NCBI GenBank assembly: GCA_049583635.1
Contig: JBAUWF010000083.1
Coordinates: 1-64,000 of the forward strand
Length of the DNA stretch: 64,000 nt
Source: Dokdonella_A sp049583635
GTDB taxonomy: Bacteria; Pseudomonadota; Gammaproteobacteria; Xanthomonadales; Rhodanobacteraceae
Reading direction: 5' to 3'
Shown: positions 25,623 to 34,064 of the stretch, piece after piece
Layout of the letters: the number at the start of each line of letters is the position of its first letter
Numbering within the stretch: the stretch's first letter is position 1
The notes under the pieces: model-generated
Told to the model about the DNA's origin: nothing
What the model saw: only the letters and a program-made list of their open reading frames with translations
Databases searched by the model: none
Program-made: the position numbers and the translations under genes

Positions 25623-25967
25623 TCAGCGGCTCAAGAATTCCAGCAGGACGATCGCCTCATTGTGTTCCTCGTCCCTGGCCCCGTAGACCAGCGTCGCCTT
25701 TCGCGTCCCGATCTCTTTCTTCAGCTGCGCGACCTGTTCGCCGTTTTTCTTGAGCTCGGCCCGATAGCGGGTGCGGAACTCCTTCCACTTGGCGGGATCG
25801 TGGTCGAACCACTTTCGCAGCTCTGTGCTTGGGGCGATTTCCTTCATCCACAGATCGACGCGTGCTCTTGCCTTGGTCAGACCGCGTGGCCAGAGCCGGT
25901 CGACGAGTATGCGGACGCCGTCGGATGTGTCCGCCTGCTGGTAAACCCGTTTGATCCTGACGTTCAT
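25623..25967 (-). CDS. DUF488 family protein
   Basis: 114 residues. Core motifs IKRVYQQADTSDGVRILVDR, LWPRGLTKARARVDLWMKEI, WFDHDPAKWKEFRTRY and LVYGARDEEHNEAIVLLEFL are those of the short DUF488 family, sometimes mislabelled as MarR regulators. Function unknown. In reading order it lies upstream of the 3-methyladenine glycosylase, ten bases before that start, so the two are likely co-transcribed. The start has only a weak ribosome site. An upstream in-frame start at 26030 is less likely. Confidence 0.85.
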   Translation of the reverse strand: MNVRIKRVYQQADTSDGVRILVDRLWPRGLTKARARVDLWMKEIAPSTELRKWFDHDPAKWKEFRTRYRAELKKNGEQVAQLKKEIGTRKATLVYGARDEEHNEAIVLLEFLSR

Positions 25968-26014
25968 TTCTGTGTCTGACCTTCCGCGTCGAACACCTGA
26001 GCAACGTGAGCCAC

Positions 26015-26096
26015 TACACCACCACGGCAACCATCAGCAGGATGAACCCGATCACCGCGATCAGCGCGTGAATGTAGATCAGCGGCTTGGGTAAAC
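26015..26096 (-). pseudogene. C-terminal fragment of a membrane protein
   Basis: The minus strand reads RLPKPLIYIHALIAVIGF and ILLMVAVVV then stop. This is a plausible final transmembrane helix, and it is cut on its upstream side by a REP repeat (26116-26143). The rest of the gene is absent. The family cannot be named from 26 residues. Confidence 0.4.
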
Positions 26097-26115
26097 GAAA
26101 ACAGGGAAAACATGA

Positions 26116-26143
26116 GAAAACAGGGGTCAGAATGCACTTTCAT
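26116..26143. repeat. RAYT-type REP end
   Basis: GAAAACAGGGGTCAGAATGCACTTTCAT. Single-sided copy of the repeat core lying exactly where a cytochrome c gene and a membrane protein gene are both cut off. It is the last clear copy in the window. Confidence 0.7.
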
Positions 26144-26490
26144 CTAAACCGCAGCCATTTCTTCATCCGTGAAATACGAGAGTTGTTCACGGGCCACGAT
26201 CCCCATGATGCTGCCATGCTCGTACATGTCTCGTCCATCGCGCGTGACGCCGGTTTTCAAAAGCGTTCTGAACTCCGCCAGCGAGTAGCCCTTGAGAATG
26301 ACCAGTGGCGGTGCGTTCAGAATCTCCTTGGGAGTTTGGTGATGGCAGTCGACGCAACCGACAAGGTAAACAAGTCGCTCCCCCGAAGGTTGCGTCGGCC
26401 TGGCAACCACAACGGGAGGGGCTGGAACAACCGTAGAGCAGGAAGAATGGCAGGCAAGTTGCTACGACTGTGAAGCGGCACTCGAATCAT
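26144..26490 (-). pseudogene. Monoheme cytochrome c, frameshifted and truncated
   Basis: ATG 26490 has a strong GGGAGG site, but that frame departs from the cytochrome frame. The cytochrome frame continues as SGERLVYLVGCVDCHHQ (heme motif CVDCH), PPLVILKGYSLAEFRTLLKT, GVTRDGRDMYEHGSIMG and SYFTDEEMAAV, then stops right at the REP repeat. The normal last helix after DEEMAAV is missing. One frameshift near 26450 and a repeat-linked truncation make it non-functional. Confidence 0.65.
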
Positions 26491-26646
26491 AAGAACCTCC
26501 CATTTGTGAGCAGCTAAAGGAACGATGTTGAACGGCGGGCCACAAGATCGCTCGTCGAGCTTTGCGAGTGACAGCGCGCGAGGCACGTCCGCGCGAACGA
26601 CGGTTTGGGTGATTCAATTGCCGGACCGCTCACTCGCCAACCAGCG

Positions 26647-27540
26647 TCACGTCAAGTCCGCCGATCGTCGCCGGCGCAATGGCGACCGAACTTCCAGACG
26701 TAGCCGCCAGCATCTGTCGTTGGGCGAGAAACGTCTTGGCTCGCTCCAGAGAATCCACCTGAAGCACGATTCACGCATACCGGGCGACAATGCACTCACG
26801 AGCTGAATGGAGGGGCCGGCGCCGAAATGAAAAACATCCCCCTGCTCTTGCCCGGGCGTATCGATCAGCTTGCGCCACTCCTGGCGCGCGCGGTTCAGAT
26901 CCGTCACTCCGACCACGATCGCTTTCAGCCGGCGAACTCCCAACGGACCGCCGCGCGCTCGTGCAAGTTCGTCGGCTCCTTTTTTGTGCATGTCGGCGAC
27001 CTTCTTGCGAGCTTTGTAGTCGCAGATGAACGCGACGTCTGAAAGACCCGGTCCATTCAGACCGGTATTCGTCCAGCCAACTTTTTTCTTGCCCCCGGGA
27101 TCCTTGAATGTGTACACGTCAGGCTTGGAATAGGCGACTCCCCTGCGCGCGAGCTCGGCAGTAGCCGTCTCGGTATCGCCGGCGGGTTCGAATGCGAGCA
27201 TCTTCCATTCGGTCTTCAACACCTCGCCCTTTGCAACCTCCCCGGTAGCGAACTCGAGCGCCGTATTTCCTACAGACAGCCCGCCGCTGGCGAAGCTGCC
27301 ATAGGATCGGAATGGCCACGCCACCGGCAGTCCGAAGGTATCCCTAAAGATCCGAAAGAGGCGCTCGGGATCGGTGGTCGCCGCGAAGAAGTGATCGACG
27401 GTAACAACAAGCGGCGCTCTCGACTTGGGGATCTGAGACTCGGCGCTGGTTTCCTGGTCGTCGTGCCATTGCCCATTGCTCGAGGTCGCGGCAAGCGCAA
27501 GCGCCACCAAGACGGCCGTGATGTGGAAGTGCTTTGTCAT
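26647..27540 (-). CDS. Secreted VOC/glyoxalase-fold protein, probably frameshifted at its end
   Basis: ATG 27540 has GGAGAA behind it and a signal peptide (HITAVLVALALAATSSNGQ). Two betaalphabetabetabeta modules follow: VTVDHFFAATTDPERLFRIF with DTFGLPVAWPF, and LKAIVVGVTDLNRARQEWRK. The frame to 26647 ends in an Arg-rich tail. One base earlier or later near 26776 gives VLQVDSLERAKTFLAQRQM and ends IGGLDVTLVGE with a stop at 26630-26632, the natural end. A single-base deletion, real or a sequencing error, is likely. Substrate unknown. It starts 73 bases after the dipeptidase gene. Confidence 0.7.
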   Translation of the reverse strand: MTKHFHITAVLVALALAATSSNGQWHDDQETSAESQIPKSRAPLVVTVDHFFAATTDPERLFRIFRDTFGLPVAWPFRSYGSFASGGLSVGNTALEFATGEVAKGEVLKTEWKMLAFEPAGDTETATAELARRGVAYSKPDVYTFKDPGGKKKVGWTNTGLNGPGLSDVAFICDYKARKKVADMHKKGADELARARGGPLGVRRLKAIVVGVTDLNRARQEWRKLIDTPGQEQGDVFHFGAGPSIQLVSALSPGMRESCFRWILWSEPRRFSPNDRCWRLRLEVRSPLRRRRSADLT

Positions 27541-27613
27541 CGGATTCTCCCGTCTTAGAAAATTTGTTGCACCGTGCCGATCGCCAGTTTGCCGGTGGCG
27601 TTGCGCGTTCCGG

Positions 27614-28879
27614 CTAGCGCACGTCAGGCGCTGCGGCAGCATCGACTGACTGTGATGTTCGCCGCGAAGCATCACGCACGGCGTCGGCGGCATCGAGCAC
27701 GCGCAGGAAATTTTCGCCAGCGAGTTTGCGCAGGTCGTCATTGCTCCAACCGCGCCGGGCGAGTTCTTCGAGCAAGTTCGGAAACTTCGACACGTCTTCC
27801 AGACCGGCGATCGTGAAATCGATGCCGTCGAAATCGCTGCCGATACCAACGTGGTCTATTCCTGCAATATCGCGAACATGCTCGACGTGGTCCGCAACAT
27901 CGGCGACGGTGACCGGTGGAGCCGGGTTCGCCTTTTCCCAGGCATCCATCAACGGCTTGGTTGCATCGCGATTGCCGTCGTATTCCTTCAGCAACCGGGT
28001 TGCATACGCGCCACCGGCGTCGTACCAGTCGGAGTACGCCTTGCGGGTGAACTCCGGCACGAACGACACCATGACGATGCCGCCATTGGCGGGCAAGCGT
28101 CGCAGCACATCGTCGGGCACGTTGCGCGAGACATCACACAACGCCGCCGCGGAGGAATGGCTGAAAATCACCGGCGCAATCGATTGATCGAGCACATCAC
28201 GTGCGGTATCGCTGGATGAATGCGAGAGATCGACGAGGATGCCGTTCCGTTGCATCCAGCGCACTACCTGGTTGCCCAATGGTGACAGCCCGCCGAATTT
28301 CATCGGGCCGGCATGCCCGTCGGCGAGTCTGCTCGGTTCTTCGTAGGCGAGGATGTCCGAACGCAGGCCTTCGGCGGCGAGGCGCCTGATGGTCGCCTCA
28401 TCGGTGCCGAGGCGGTCGGGATCTTCCAGCGCCAGAAGAATGGCGATCTTGCCGGCGGCATGGATGGCGCGAACCTCGGAGGAGTTTTGCGCCATTGCCA
28501 GGTGATCGGAATAGTGCGCAACCATGTCGCGCGTGAAAGCGAAACCCTTCAGCGTGCCGGCAAGATCACGCTCGGATTCGATATATCCGGAATTGAGCAG
28601 TTGTGCCCCGACCATTCCCTGCTGCCAGCGCGGGATATCGGTGTGTCCGCTGACGTGACCGCCAATATCATAGGCATCAAGTCCGCGCGGGCAGCCTTCT
28701 CGGCACGCGTGATAATGAACAAGCAGGTCATTGTGACCGTCGACCAGAGGGGTTTCACGCAGGATGGACGCAACGCGCATCCGGATCGGCTCGACCGAGC
28801 CGCGCACTGCCGCAGTGTGGCAACCCGCCAACGCAAGCCACACACCTGCAAACGCGAGCGTGGGCATGAATCGTTTCAT
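27614..28879 (-). CDS. Membrane dipeptidase (M19 family), lipoprotein
   Basis: 421 residues. The lipoprotein signal FAGVWLALAGC anchors it in the envelope. The M19 zinc-dipeptidase fold shows TPLVDGHNDLLVHYH (first metal His and Asp), LLALEDPD, NGILVDLSHSSSDTARDVL, PVIFSHSSA and IDHVGIGSDFDGID, all expected of renal-type dipeptidases. It should cleave dipeptides, possibly with D-residues, in the periplasm. Probably first gene of a two-gene unit with the VOC protein. Confidence 0.92.
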   Translation of the reverse strand: MKRFMPTLAFAGVWLALAGCHTAAVRGSVEPIRMRVASILRETPLVDGHNDLLVHYHACREGCPRGLDAYDIGGHVSGHTDIPRWQQGMVGAQLLNSGYIESERDLAGTLKGFAFTRDMVAHYSDHLAMAQNSSEVRAIHAAGKIAILLALEDPDRLGTDEATIRRLAAEGLRSDILAYEEPSRLADGHAGPMKFGGLSPLGNQVVRWMQRNGILVDLSHSSSDTARDVLDQSIAPVIFSHSSAAALCDVSRNVPDDVLRRLPANGGIVMVSFVPEFTRKAYSDWYDAGGAYATRLLKEYDGNRDATKPLMDAWEKANPAPPVTVADVADHVEHVRDIAGIDHVGIGSDFDGIDFTIAGLEDVSKFPNLLEELARRGWSNDDLRKLAGENFLRVLDAADAVRDASRRTSQSVDAAAAPDVR

Positions 28880-28947
28880 GGCAAGGTCATTGCGACACAG
28901 AAATGAGTCGAGGAATGATCCAGCTTGGGTATGGCACGAGCCCTCTC

Positions 28948-29463
28948 CTATTCCGGTTTCGCAAAAGTCTTGACCAGCGATGCATCGAACTTGATCGTGC
29001 CAGCTGTCTTTGTGCCGGCTGCGTCCATTGTCAGGGTTCCAGCCAGGCGATCCGCACTGTCCGTGCCGAGCTTGAGTGCGCTGCCGGCCACTCCACCGCT
29101 GAAACTCGCAGGATCGATGCGCGCCGCCCAGGAAACAAGGCGTGGATCGTCGCCAAGGTCGAGCCGCAGGAAATCAAAGGTCAACGATCCGACGCATCGG
29201 GTGTCTTTGCACGCCTCGATGGCGGCTCTCTGGTCCGCAGCGGTGAACACGATGCTACGGATCGTCTTGCCGGCTTCGTAGGGGTCCGGACCGATGATGT
29301 AGTACGCATGCATCAAGTCGATCTTGAATGGCTTGTGCGCGCTCTGAATCGTCAGGGTACCGTTGGCGCTGTTGGCGTCAGCGGCTCGGATCGGCGGTGG
29401 GACCGCCAGCAACATTGCCGCGGCTGCGAACACCGGAAGGAGACGGGGGCCCGGAATGCTCAT
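28948..29463 (-). CDS. Hypothetical periplasmic protein
   Basis: 171 residues. The start at 29463 gives a signal peptide (PVFAAAAMLLAVPPPIRAAD), with AGGAA six bases upstream. The mature part reads IDLMHAYYIIGPDPYEAGKT, IRSIVFTAADQRAAIEACK, GSLTFDFLRLDLGDDPRL and IKFDASLVKTFAKPE. Similar unnamed proteins with the HAYY-GPD pattern exist in related bacteria. Function unknown. A perfect 22-bp palindrome sits just upstream of the ribosome site. Confidence 0.7.
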   Translation of the reverse strand: MSIPGPRLLPVFAAAAMLLAVPPPIRAADANSANGTLTIQSAHKPFKIDLMHAYYIIGPDPYEAGKTIRSIVFTAADQRAAIEACKDTRCVGSLTFDFLRLDLGDDPRLVSWAARIDPASFSGGVAGSALKLGTDSADRLAGTLTMDAAGTKTAGTIKFDASLVKTFAKPE

Positions 29464-29476
29464 GAAAGTTCCTGTG

Positions 29477-29498
29477 TGAAAGCGCAATTGCGCTTTCA
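29477..29498. promoter_or_regulatory. Perfect 22-bp palindrome, operator or leader hairpin
   Basis: The sequence reads identically on both strands, with centre GCGCAATTGCGC and outer arms TGAAA/TTTCA. It lies 14 bases before the start of the 28948-29463 gene, next to its ribosome site. It could bind a dimeric repressor or fold in the mRNA and hide the ribosome site. The regulator is unknown. Confidence 0.5.
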
Positions 29499-29601
29499 TG
29501 TCCACGCAATGTCGCATGCGAAAGGGCCACGCAGTTCCAAAGGCACAGGTCAGGCCGTCCCGGCCTGACAGGCAAGACGCGACGCCGCCGGGTCACGCAA
29601 A

Positions 29602-31545
29602 TCAGATTGCGACCTGCATACCCACGGTCATCGATTGCGCTGCGGGGATGTGATAGGCCGCGGTCGTGTCGTGGGTGTTGCGCGCCATCCAGACGAAAAG
29701 GCGATCCCGCCAGCGCGCCATGCCTTTCTGCTTGCGCCCGGCGAGCATGTCGATCTGGCCGACGATGTAATGGATCTGGTCGAGATCGAGTGCGAGGCCA
29801 TGGTCTTTCAAACCCGCAAGTTCCGATGGAATGTTCGGACCCTGCATGAAACCGTAGTGCAGCACCAGCCGGTAGAAGCCGTCTGAAACTTCGCTCAGTT
29901 CCAGTCGTTCTTCCTTGCCGACTTTCGGGATCTGTTCGACGATCACCGTCACCAGGATCACCGTTTCATAAAGAACGCGTGTGTGCTGCACGAGTTTCTG
30001 CAGTGCGGGCGGAGCCTGCACCAGTCGGCCGGTGAAGAAGACTCCGGTACCTGCAATCCGCGACACCCCTTCGCTCTTGATGCGCCCGATGAACGTGTCG
30101 AGTGCGATCGTGCTTTCCTCGATGCGTTCGGCCAGCAGCCGTGAGCCGCGCGTCCAGGTCGTCATCACGACGAACAATCCGAGACCGATGACCAGCGGCA
30201 GCCAGCCGCCCTCGGGAATCTTGACGATGTTCGAGCTGAGGAAGCCGAGATCGATCGCCAGGAAGCCGACCAGGAAGGCCATCGCCGCCGTGAGGCTCCA
30301 GCCACCACGTTCACGTGCCACATTGAAGGCCAGCACAGTGGTGATCGCCATGGTCGAATTGACCGCTACGCCATACGCAACGGCCAGGTTGGTGGAGGAC
30401 TGGAACACCAGCACCAGGCTGATTGCGGCGATCATCAGTACCCAGTTGACCAGCGGCATATAGATCTGCCCGCGAGATTCGGCCGAAGTCTGCTCCACGT
30501 GGAAGCGCGGCAGGTTGTTCAACTGGATCGCCTGACGTGTCAGCGAATAGGCGCCGGTAATGACCGCTTGCGAGGCGATGCAGGTCGCGGCCGTCGCCAG
30601 GATGATCAGCGGATACAGCGCCCACTCCGGTGCGAGATGGAAGAACGGATGCGCGATCGTGTGCGGATCGGCGATCAGCAACGCCCCTTGTCCGAAATAG
30701 TTGAGCAGCAGCGCCGGCAGCACGAAGCCGAACCAGACCATGCGAATAGGGGTGCGTCCGAAATGCCCGAGATCCGCATACAGTGCCTCGCCACCAGTGG
30801 CGACCAGGAACACGGCGTACAGGATCAGGAAACCGGAAACGCCGTTGTTCAGGAAAAACTCGACCGCATACCACGGATTCACCGCCAGCAACACGATCGG
30901 CGCGTGCATGATCCCGCGAATTCCGAGCACCGCGAGCACCAGGAACCATAACAACGTGACCGGGCCGAACACCGCACCAACGATTGCCGTTCCGTGGCGT
31001 TGCATCGCAAACAACGCGATCAGGATAATCACGGTGATCGGGATCACGTACGAGTGCAACGACGGCTCAGCGACTTGCAGACCCTCGACCGCGCTCAGCA
31101 CGGAGATGGCGGGCGTTATCATGGTGCCGCCGTACAGCATCGCTGCGCCGGCCAGTGCCAGCAGGATCAGCGCGCGTCGTCGCCGTTTGTCCTTGTCGGC
31201 GTTCGGTCGCAGCAGCGCGAGCAAGGCGAAAATTCCGCCCTCTCCGCGATTGTCGGCGCGCAGCACGAAGGTCATGTACTTGAGTGAGACGACCAGAATC
31301 AGCGTCCAGAAGACCAGGGACAGAATGCCCAGCACGTTGTCCGTAGTTGCCGGCAGCGAACCCGCGCCGACGAAACACTGCTGCAATGCGTAGATCGGGC
31401 TGGTCCCGATATCGCCGTAAACCACCCCCAGCACCGCGAGCGCCAGCCCGGCGAACGGCTGATCCTGGGGCGCGGAGGAATAGGAAAATTTCAGCGCCTT
31501 CAGAGACGCGTTGCGTCCTTTTCCGGTTCCATTCGGTTGAGCCAT
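29602..31545 (-). CDS. kup: Kup-family potassium transporter
   Basis: 647 residues with twelve predicted membrane helices (about 30-450) and a C-terminal cytoplasmic domain. LGVVYGDIGTSPIYALQQCF near residue 39 is the Kup signature. GGEGGIFALLALLRP-like NRGEGGIFALLALLRP, GGTMITPAISVLSAVEGL and PLVNWVLMIAAISLVLVFQ also fit. It is a K+/H+ symporter of the inner membrane. No strong ribosome site precedes 31545. The 3' end has a diverged copy at 23970-24111. Confidence 0.95.
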   Translation of the reverse strand: MAQPNGTGKGRNASLKALKFSYSSAPQDQPFAGLALAVLGVVYGDIGTSPIYALQQCFVGAGSLPATTDNVLGILSLVFWTLILVVSLKYMTFVLRADNRGEGGIFALLALLRPNADKDKRRRRALILLALAGAAMLYGGTMITPAISVLSAVEGLQVAEPSLHSYVIPITVIILIALFAMQRHGTAIVGAVFGPVTLLWFLVLAVLGIRGIMHAPIVLLAVNPWYAVEFFLNNGVSGFLILYAVFLVATGGEALYADLGHFGRTPIRMVWFGFVLPALLLNYFGQGALLIADPHTIAHPFFHLAPEWALYPLIILATAATCIASQAVITGAYSLTRQAIQLNNLPRFHVEQTSAESRGQIYMPLVNWVLMIAAISLVLVFQSSTNLAVAYGVAVNSTMAITTVLAFNVARERGGWSLTAAMAFLVGFLAIDLGFLSSNIVKIPEGGWLPLVIGLGLFVVMTTWTRGSRLLAERIEESTIALDTFIGRIKSEGVSRIAGTGVFFTGRLVQAPPALQKLVQHTRVLYETVILVTVIVEQIPKVGKEERLELSEVSDGFYRLVLHYGFMQGPNIPSELAGLKDHGLALDLDQIHYIVGQIDMLAGRKQKGMARWRDRLFVWMARNTHDTTAAYHIPAAQSMTVGMQVAI

Positions 31546-31719
31546 CTTGGCATTTGTCTCCGGAACGCGCAGACGGGCCGTCTCGGGTCGCTGGCGGTCC
31601 GGCCCGGAACGACCAGTCAGGGTACCTCACACAAGGTGCGCATGATGTAAACGACGCGCCGCATCGCGCGGAAAGACGGTGCTTGGGCATGGCCATGTTT
31701 TTTGCGCAATACTTCCGAC

Positions 31720-32415
31720 ATGCACAGACTGTTGCTGGGGGTGTTCATTCTGGCTCTTGCCGGATCGGCGCATGGTGCCGAATCGGTGGCGCCCGCGGCA
31801 CGGACCATCATCCTCGTGCGACACGGGAACTACGTTGACGATCCGGCAGCCGATGCGCATCTGGGACCGGGACTATCGCCGCTCGGTGTGGCGCAGGCGC
31901 ATCTGGTCGGCGCTCGATTGGCGGGGCTGCCGACGCGCTTCGACGCGCTGTACACCAGCCCGTTGCAGCGCGCGCGCGACACGGCGGCGATCATCGGCGG
32001 AAGCTTTCCGGGACGCCACTTTACGGTGCTCGACGACTTGGCCGAATGCACGCCGCCGACACGCCGCGCCGACATCATGAAACAGGAGAAGCCCCGGGAT
32101 CTTGCCGCGTGCAAGGCTCAACTCGAGCGCTTGTTTGCCGAATACTTCAAACCGGCTTCGGGCGCCGAACGTACCGAGCTGTTCGTGTGTCACGGCAACG
32201 TGATCCGTTACCTCGTCACGCGCGCGCTCGGTGTCGATACGATGGCGTGGCTCACGATGTCGATCGGACATGCCAGCATCACGACGATTCGCGTCGAGGC
32301 CGACGGCAGCGTCAGGGTCATCGCCGTCGGCGATGTCGGTCACATCCCGCCGAACATGCAAACCGGTTCGATCGACGACAGCGATCACAGTCTGGCCATA
32401 CCCGCGTTGCCGTAG
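31720..32415 (+). CDS. Secreted histidine phosphatase family protein
   Basis: 231 residues. A signal peptide (LLLGVFILALAGSAHGAE) is followed by the phosphatase core TIILVRHGNY with the catalytic His, LSPLGVAQAHLVGARL, ALYTSPLQRARDTAAII and FVCHGNVIRYLVTRALG with the second His. It resembles the PGAM5/SixA-like branch. The substrate is unknown. ATG 31720 was chosen for the signal peptide. It is read away from kup. A clean intrinsic terminator lies at 32484-32507. Confidence 0.85.
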   Translation: MHRLLLGVFILALAGSAHGAESVAPAARTIILVRHGNYVDDPAADAHLGPGLSPLGVAQAHLVGARLAGLPTRFDALYTSPLQRARDTAAIIGGSFPGRHFTVLDDLAECTPPTRRADIMKQEKPRDLAACKAQLERLFAEYFKPASGAERTELFVCHGNVIRYLVTRALGVDTMAWLTMSIGHASITTIRVEADGSVRVIAVGDVGHIPPNMQTGSIDDSDHSLAIPALP

Positions 32416-32483
32416 GCGCAGGCACAGAAGGGCAGGGGGTGCATTGGATTCGGGTGCAGGGAATCGGCACGCATCATTTCGCC

Positions 32484-32507
32484 AGGCCTCCCAACGGAGG
32501 CCTTTTT
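32484..32507 (+). terminator. Intrinsic terminator of the phosphatase gene
   Basis: AGGCCTCC pairs perfectly with GGAGGCCT around a CAAC loop and is followed by a run of five T. It lies 70 bases after the phosphatase stop and insulates the PadR unit. Confidence 0.9.
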
Positions 32508-32569
32508 GCTGCGCGTGGTGACGACGCCGATCATGACTTTCGGCTCATGCACTAGTATCAAGTAAACAC

Positions 32570-32590
32570 TATAGTCAACATCAGACTATA
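32570..32590. promoter_or_regulatory. Inverted repeat upstream of padR, probable operator
   Basis: TATAGTC (32570-32576) and GACTATA (32584-32590) form a perfect inverted repeat with seven bases between. It lies 30 bases before the PadR start, where an autoregulator would bind. It may overlap the -10 region. PadR repressors commonly bind such sites at their own promoters. Direct binding is inferred. Confidence 0.6.
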
Positions 32591-32620
32591 CGGGAGGTCC
32601 GGCTGGATCGGACGACGCGC

Positions 32621-32986
32621 GTGCCTGCCACCGAATCGCATCTGTGGAAGTTTCACAAGGAACTCAGTGCCGGCATTGTCTCGCTGGTCCTGCTGGCCGT
32701 GATTGCGCGCGCCAAATCGCCGATGTATGGCTACCGCATCGCCCGGCACCTGGACGACACCGGCGAAGGCGTGCTCAGCGGCAAGCAGAGCGCGCTGTAT
32801 CCGGTGCTGCGCAATCTGGCCGCGGCCGGATTGCTGCACAGCGCAGTCGAACCGTCGGTCTCCGGGCCGCCACGCCGCTATTACCGCATCACCACTTTGG
32901 GTCGTCGCGTACTGGCGGATTGGACCGACGTCTGGACGGCCACCCGCGATTTCGTCGACGCCGTGATCGAGGAGGAACCAACATGA
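32621..32986 (+). CDS. PadR family transcriptional regulator
   Basis: 121 residues from GTG 32621 (GGGAGG further upstream, at about 24 bases). The winged-helix PadR domain shows SPMYGYRIARHLDDTGEGVL, SGKQSALYPVLRNLAAAGLL and PPRRYYRITTLGRRVLADW. It lacks a long C-terminal domain, as in the PadR-s2 subgroup. Its stop overlaps the next start (ATGA), so it is translationally coupled to a DUF1700-type membrane protein, a common pairing in which the regulator controls the membrane partner. Confidence 0.9.
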   Translation: MPATESHLWKFHKELSAGIVSLVLLAVIARAKSPMYGYRIARHLDDTGEGVLSGKQSALYPVLRNLAAAGLLHSAVEPSVSGPPRRYYRITTLGRRVLADWTDVWTATRDFVDAVIEEEPT

Positions 32987-33906
32987 CTGCGCCCGTGCCA
33001 CGCACAATCGAGGAGTACCTGCAGCAATTGCGTGCCGCATTGCGCGGTGCCGACGAGGCGCTCATCCAGGATGCGCTCTATGACGCCGAGGATCACTTGC
33101 GTTCCGAATTTGCCGATCATCCGGATGTCGCCGAAGCCGACTTGCTGTCGAAGATCGCGACCAGCTACGGCGCACCGGATGAGGTTGCCGATATTTATCG
33201 CGATCAGGAAATCAAGGTTGCCCGCGCACTGTGTCCGCCGCCACCGCCGCCGCGCAAATCGACGATGGGACGATTCTTCGGTGTCGGCGCCGACGCTCGC
33301 ACTTATGCGGCAATGTTCTACATGCTGTTGGCACTGCCGACCGGAATCTTCTACTTCGTCTGGACCGTGGTCGGAATCAGTCTTTCGCTCGGCACGATGA
33401 TCCTGATCATCGGATTGCCGCTGGCAGCCTTGTTTATCGGCACGCTGCGCATGTTGTCGCTCATCGAGGGCCGCATCGTCGAGGTCATGCTGGGCGAGCG
33501 TATGCCACGGCGACCGCTGTACAGCGAAAGCGATAAGCCGTTGCTGCGGCGTATTGGCGCCATGTTCACCGATCCGCGCACCTGGTCGACGATGCTCTAC
33601 ATGCTGCTGCGCTTGCCGCTGGGCATCGCCTATTTCGTGATTGCCGTCGTCGGCACGGTAGTGCCGGTTGCCTTCGTGGTCGCGCCGGTCGCGCACCTGC
33701 TGTGGGGTTTCGGTGTTATCCGCATCGACGGCGACACGATATTTGCATCCACCGGGTACTGGAACGTGCCGCCGATCATTGTCGAACCGGTTCTGTTTTT
33801 ACTCGGTATCGTTCTTCTGTTTACGGTGCTGCACCTGGCACGTGGCATCGGGCGCTTCCAGGGTGCGCTGGCCAAGCACCTGCTGGTACGTGCACCGGCC
33901 GGTTGA
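32983..33906 (+). CDS. DUF1700/sensor-domain membrane protein
   Basis: 307 residues. The N-terminal helical part (about 1-75) has TIEEYLQQLRAAL and DALYDAEDHLRSEF followed by SYGAPDEVADIYRDQEI, the DUF1700 pattern. Two sensor-type membrane modules follow (about 105-190 and 205-290), each starting with ADARTYAAMFYMLLALPTGI-like RTWSTMLYMLLRLPLGIAYF. GGAGGA lies six bases before ATG 32983. Co-translated with padR, it probably senses an envelope signal or is simply its target. Confidence 0.85.
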   Translation: MTAPVPRTIEEYLQQLRAALRGADEALIQDALYDAEDHLRSEFADHPDVAEADLLSKIATSYGAPDEVADIYRDQEIKVARALCPPPPPPRKSTMGRFFGVGADARTYAAMFYMLLALPTGIFYFVWTVVGISLSLGTMILIIGLPLAALFIGTLRMLSLIEGRIVEVMLGERMPRRPLYSESDKPLLRRIGAMFTDPRTWSTMLYMLLRLPLGIAYFVIAVVGTVVPVAFVVAPVAHLLWGFGVIRIDGDTIFASTGYWNVPPIIVEPVLFLLGIVLLFTVLHLARGIGRFQGALAKHLLVRAPAG

Positions 33907-33936
33907 ACCTGCCGCCGAGCACGGGAAATCCTTCGT

Positions 33937-33993
33937 GCTGAGCCGTTCGACTCGCTCGGGACAGGCATAGCGTAGCGAAGTCGAGGTATGCCA
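33937..33993. repeat. Dispersed palindromic repeat (REP-like)
   Basis: TTCGACTCGCT (33946-33956) is nearly complementary to AGCGAAGTCGA (33974-33984), with GGCATA/TATGCC as a second pair. The TTCGACT-CGCTC-GGACAGGC wording is typical of intergenic repeats in related genomes. It is unrelated to the GGGGTCAGAGT family and lies between the sensor gene and ppc. Confidence 0.6.
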
Positions 33994-34064
33994 TTCGCTA
34001 CCACGCGTTCGACGCTTGTGTCGGGCTGTTAAGCTCGTCGCTTCATCCGGAACGAGCGGGATCT

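Noticed and set aside
33940..33990. tRNA-like GTTCGACTC T-loop
   Set aside because: Flanking bases do not form tRNA stems. The sequence fits a REP-like palindrome instead.
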